Of a stretch of DNA of 64,000 bases, positions 61,601-64,000 are shown in pieces (the first letter of the stretch is position 1; the number at the start of each line of letters is the position of its first letter). The DNA comes from Mucilaginibacter terrigena. Lineage in GTDB: Bacteria > Bacteroidota > Bacteroidia > Sphingobacteriales > Sphingobacteriaceae. Location: the NCBI RefSeq assembly GCF_004168255.1, contig NZ_SEWG01000003.1:310001-374000 (forward strand), in the 5' to 3' direction. Position numbers and translations under genes: made by a program. Below the pieces are notes generated by a model. That model did no database searches. It saw nothing but the letters and a program-made list of their open reading frames with translations, and had not been told where the DNA came from.

Positions 61601-62432
61601 GTCGGTAACATTAAATGTTAGGGCAACCAGCGCCACAGCACAGCCCGGCGACCAGCCCAATGACCCAACCGACCAGGGTAAAGTATATACCCTAAACTTG
61701 CTATTGCCTGCAGCGGGTAACTACGTAATAACTCCAACTTACGAAAATGGCGCCACCATTTATCGTAACAATGGCGGGGTAACGGGGTACCCGTTCACTA
61801 TTGGCAATATTTTTAGTATTACCGGCAACGATGCCATATCTGATCAAAGCGAAACCGACACCACGTACTATAAAAACTTTTATTATTACCTGTACGATAT
61901 GCAGGTACGCAGCCCCGGTTGCGCATCGGCGCAAAGGGTTCCGGTAACCGTTACCAAACCGGTTATCACCCAAAATGGCGATGTGCTCAATTCCAGCATT
62001 GCAACAGGTAATCAGTGGCTGCTTAATGGCGTAGTGATAGATGGTGCTGTTGAAGCTACTTACACCCCGCTGGTGAGCGGTAATTACCAGGTGCAGGTTA
62101 CATTAGATAATGGTTGCACGGCTTTATCAGATGTGTTTGCCTATGCGCTTATCGCCAAAAACCCCGATAAAACAACAGATATTGGTTTAACCATATTCCC
62201 GGTGCCGGCCAATACCTATTTTAATGTACTTTTTGAAGCTAAAGCCGCGGGTAACCTACAGCTGTCGCTGGTTAATAGCAGCGGCCAGATAGTATACCAA
62301 ATATCACAAAAGGTGGCTGCCGGCAATTTTAGTACCGTGGTAAATACGGTTAACCGTTTACCGGGCACATACATCCTAAAAATAAATCTTGGCGATAAGC
62401 TGTACTCCAGGAAGATAATCATCACTAAATAA
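58683..62432 (+). CDS. subtilisin-like serine protease with T9SS sorting domain
   Basis: Secreted S8-family peptidase of 1249 aa. Signal peptide 1-24 (VFAQ) and a short propeptide precede the catalytic domain with D132 (IWDGG), H159 (GHSTHVAGT), the oxyanion Asn in VESAGNS and S385 (SGTSMAAP). Next come a P-domain-like beta region, a GEVED domain (IFIDWNGNGDFDTDELVETTG), a CARDB-like domain (VRLKNFGSTGISNIPVTVTV), further beta domains and a T9SS type A C-terminal domain (LTIFPVPANTYFNVLFE, RLPGTYILKINLG). Probably a surface or released protease. ATG at 58683, terminator downstream. Confidence 0.92.
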   Translation: MGKRYPLLFIYLLLTACTMQVFAQKQIPINAAKQKKLDSLSLRSAQDFTTGHQKAVQLAPSKGWAIRRVTKAGNLVALQGVNNLGFPVFLITHNNTIAAATTGTNTVQPGGALGLNLNGSSAFLNNKLGIWDGGQVYKAHREFAGKTITAKDNADVLGHSTHVAGTMIAKGVYAPVKGMAYGANTLQAWDFDDDVTEMSASASGLLLSNHSYGDVGGWDYNSSDGRWEWYGLPGDNEDYNFGFYDSRVQSWDKIAYNAPYYLIVESAGNSRSSNGPAVGSTYYGYASRTNPTFVNKGPRPANISSNNGYDIITTTGNAKNILTVGSVGPVPNGPVNRADVAISFFSSWGPTDDGRIKPDIVGDGENVTSTGIQGTSSYLTLSGTSMAAPNVTGSLYLLQEYYAQKNGGNFMRSATLKGLACHTAFDAGNIGPDYIYGWGLLDMRKAAQAITDNGVKSIINEATLTQGQTKTFEVVASGVGPLSVTISWTDPEGTPTQGTTINDRTPKLVNDLDLRLGDGAVTFSPWVLTPDNPSANATTGDNIRDNIEQVYIANAVPGKKYTVTVSHKGTLRSGSQPYSVIVTGAGGNPYCASAPTSTADSKITKFSVSNINYTAPAGCTGYTDNTNLSIQLEAGKTYPFSLALGTCGANFNKAAKIFIDWNGNGDFDTDELVETTGVIAGTSTVTGNIAVPATVAPGNISLLRIVLNETTTPASIAACGTYNKGETQDYRIQFIKPAVDAGVIAVVNSDAGVTCATAVAVTVRLKNFGSTGISNIPVTVTVTSPNNTVTTLNETYTGSLSPEEETDFTFSSKFNAVAGATYSITAETNLAGDPIVSNNKATGTIAIGFPPEISGLLAYFCTNTNAYQLSGSGDGELLWYRSATDAIPVGYGSPATVITEPINNTFYAGLNDFSGKVGPANKNVFAAGGYNEFTPGVKINTKIPVTIESARLYIGNPGKITFTATNDNGEVVSSVTLNVRATSATAQPGDQPNDPTDQGKVYTLNLLLPAAGNYVITPTYENGATIYRNNGGVTGYPFTIGNIFSITGNDAISDQSETDTTYYKNFYYYLYDMQVRSPGCASAQRVPVTVTKPVITQNGDVLNSSIATGNQWLLNGVVIDGAVEATYTPLVSGNYQVQVTLDNGCTALSDVFAYALIAKNPDKTTDIGLTIFPVPANTYFNVLFEAKAAGNLQLSLVNSSGQIVYQISQKVAAGNFSTVVNTVNRLPGTYILKINLGDKLYSRKIIITK

Positions 62433-62435
62433 AAC

Positions 62436-62467
62436 AAGAAAGGCGGCGCACATGCACCGCCTTTCTT
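62436..62467. terminator. terminator between converging genes
   Basis: AAGAAAGGCGG (62436-62446) pairs with CCGCCTTTCTT (62457-62467) around a 10-base loop. It lies between the subtilase stop (62432) and the minus-strand barrel gene (ends 62488). Confidence 0.75.
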
Positions 62468-62487
62468 ATTTACAATGGATGTTTTTT

Positions 62488-62979
62488 TTAAAAAGTATAT
62501 TTTAAACCTAAGCCGGGCGCCAGGTCAAAGAATGGGCCGGTGGCCAGTTCAACACGTGGGTTTAGGTCAAGGCTAAAAGCAATAGGCGCATCGGGCAGTT
62601 TGTATTCAAGCCCCAAAACGGCATCGGCACCAAGCAATACGCGGCTGTCGCTATAATAGTTATCATCACCAAAGCGTTTGTAAATGCCGCTGCCCACAGC
62701 GCCAACGTGGGCGCCAAAGCCGTAATAAAATTTCAATTTTGGCGTATTAAAAGCGGGCTGATGAATTTCGTATAAGCCGGTTACCACAAGGCCGTGGTTA
62801 CGTATACCTAAGATCCCCTCAAGGGCAGTATTGCTGTTCATGAAATATTTAATAGATGGGCCATTTTCGTAACCGCCAAATTTTATGCCAACGGCGGTTT
62901 TGTAATCCTGCGCGTGTGACCGGTTAGCAAGCAGCAAAAAGGATGTTAATAATACTGCGACGAAGGTAAATTTTTTCAT
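62488..62979 (-). CDS. small outer-membrane beta-barrel protein
   Basis: A 163-residue protein with signal peptide (1-23, SHAQ). The mature part consists of alternating amphipathic strands (AVGIKFGGYENGPSIKYFM, ALEGILGIRNHGLVVTGLYE, LKFYYGFGAHVGAVGSG, GLGLKYTF) and ends with Phe, as expected for an eight-stranded outer-membrane barrel. Similar small barrels are common in Bacteroidota with no defined role. ATG at 62979. Confidence 0.82.
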   Translation of the reverse strand: MKKFTFVAVLLTSFLLLANRSHAQDYKTAVGIKFGGYENGPSIKYFMNSNTALEGILGIRNHGLVVTGLYEIHQPAFNTPKLKFYYGFGAHVGAVGSGIYKRFGDDNYYSDSRVLLGADAVLGLEYKLPDAPIAFSLDLNPRVELATGPFFDLAPGLGLKYTF

Positions 62980-63206
62980 AGTTTAATTTTTTGTTTGTTG
63001 CGGCCCGTTCGTAAATGGCCGCATACTTCGGATAAATGATTTAATAGTTATGTAATTAACGGCATAAATAGCGTTTTATGCTGATTTTATAAATATGATA
63101 CTGCAATAATATATTATGGAACTGATTTTCAACCGGAAAATAATCAACATATCCACATTGTATTTGTAAACCGAAATACCTTAAATTGCCGGGATATTTA
63201 CCTGTT

Positions 63207-64000
63207 ATGATGAATTTTAAGCCAATAACAGCTTACATAGCTACGATATTATTTATTGCCGTAAGTATTGCCGGGTATGCCCAACAGCAAACTGCAGCAA
63301 ATGACAAGTATAAAAATGGCATGGTAGTTTGCGCCTACCCCGATGCTGCAAAAGCCGGGCTGGATGTGCTTAAAAAAGGGGGCAACGCTGTAGATGCTGC
63401 CGTTGCCGTGCAGTTTGCATTGGCGGTTACGCACCCGCAGGCAGGTAACATTGGGGGCGGCGGCTTTATGGTTTATCGGTCTGCAAAGGGGGTTTCAACT
63501 ACGTTGGATTTTAGGGAGAAAGCCCCCGCAAAAGCAAGCGCGGATATGTACCTGGATGCGGCTGGCAATGTTATCCCTGATATGAGCCTTTATACTCACC
63601 AGGCATCGGGTGTACCGGGTTCTGTAGACGGTATGGTACAGGCACATAAAAAATATGGCAGGCTTAAATGGGCCACACTGGTACAGCCTGCCATCAATCT
63701 TGCATTAAAGGGGTTTAAAATGACCAAGCGCCTGGCGGCTGATATCAACCGTAGCGATTCGGTTTTTAAAAGCCTGAACCCCGGAAAAAAATATTTAATT
63801 GGAGACAGACCCTGGCAGGAGGGTGATACCCTGATACAGCACGACCTGGGCGAAACGCTGGCGCTGATACGCGATAAAGGCCGCGCCGGCTTTTACGAAG
63901 GTAAAGTAGCCGGTTTGATGATAGCAGAAATGAAACGGGGCAATGGCTTGTTCACCAGGGCCGATCTGCAAAACTACCATGCTGTATGGCGCAAACCGGT
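63207..64000 (+). CDS. ggt: gamma-glutamyltransferase (5' part, continues beyond the window)
   Basis: The first 264 codons of a gamma-glutamyltranspeptidase, which cleaves gamma-glutamyl bonds such as in glutathione in the periplasm. A signal peptide (to about residue 29, YAQQ) is followed by MVVCAYPDAAKAGLDVLKKGGNAVDAAVAVQFALAVTHPQAGNIGGGGFMVYRS, the conserved N-terminal block of the family, then TLDFREKAP, and SVDGMVQAHKKYGRLKW. The self-processing Thr and small subunit lie outside the window. Either the ATG at 63207 or the one at 63210 could be used. Confidence 0.93.
   Translation, partial: MMNFKPITAYIATILFIAVSIAGYAQQQTAANDKYKNGMVVCAYPDAAKAGLDVLKKGGNAVDAAVAVQFALAVTHPQAGNIGGGGFMVYRSAKGVSTTLDFREKAPAKASADMYLDAAGNVIPDMSLYTHQASGVPGSVDGMVQAHKKYGRLKWATLVQPAINLALKGFKMTKRLAADINRSDSVFKSLNPGKKYLIGDRPWQEGDTLIQHDLGETLALIRDKGRAGFYEGKVAGLMIAEMKRGNGLFTRADLQNYHAVWRKP

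Overview
The window looks like Bacteroidota chromosome, most likely family Sphingobacteriaceae (Mucilaginibacter/Pedobacter-like). The grounds are a SusC/SusD pair with DUF4959/DUF5000- and DUF4998-type surface lipoproteins, two proteins with type IX secretion C-terminal sorting domains, GldB, LytS/LytT-type regulators, and promoter-like TTTG-N18-TAnnTTTG signals in place of E. coli-type -35/-10 boxes. Moderate GC and frequent strand switches with strong hairpins between converging genes fit this. Genus assignment is inference.

Layout. 1-1147: end of a small membrane protein, a gene-poor stretch, and a tRNA-like 3' half followed by its own terminator (possible old integration scar). 1148-7647: LytT/LytS two-component pair facing an ABC ATPase and an ABC-permease/M1-peptidase fusion. 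7933-17513: single genes (acyltransferases, lone PAS sensor, serine hydrolase, lipoprotein, 2OG-Fe(II) oxygenase, GH92 enzyme, D-2-hydroxyacid dehydrogenase, pentameric ligand-gated-channel homologue). 17510-24792: the most unusual region. A periplasm-facing TPR-CHAT protease, a PKD/beta-barrel protein and a ZU5-like lipoprotein are divergent from an ECF sigma factor and its membrane-anchored TPR partner. 24815-29088: DoxX-like protein, acyltransferase and a surE-orf-lpxB operon. 29166-29792: two tandem paralogous peptides of 53 and 42 aa plus a charged small protein. 29996-38946: AraC regulator divergent from a four-gene SusCD locus, with two direct repeats 21 bp apart as likely operator. 39055-39195: tRNA-Ala(GGC) with promoter and terminator. 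39602-42104: TonB-dependent siderophore receptor behind two Fur-box-like palindromes. 42446-45465: membrane protein, NarX-like kinase and NarL-like regulator, bounded by a perfect 42-bp palindrome and a 16-bp inverted repeat that overlaps a start codon. 45638-53107: small genes, GH9 enzyme, NAD-dependent epimerase, gldB, nadE, DUF4136 lipoprotein. 53383-64000: a 1546-aa NHL-repeat T9SS cargo with a coupled small membrane protein, a 1249-aa subtilase T9SS cargo, a small outer-membrane barrel and the start of a gamma-glutamyltransferase.

Best candidate for an undescribed system: the CHAT/PKD-barrel/ZU5-lipoprotein/sigma/anti-sigma cluster. It has the parts for outer membrane-to-periplasm-to-cytoplasm signalling in which a caspase-like protease could release a sigma factor. 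The parts are visible in the sequence; the circuit is inference. Secondary candidates are the tandem peptides, the channel homologue, and a GH92 enzyme whose usual catalytic-acid Glu appears to be Gln.
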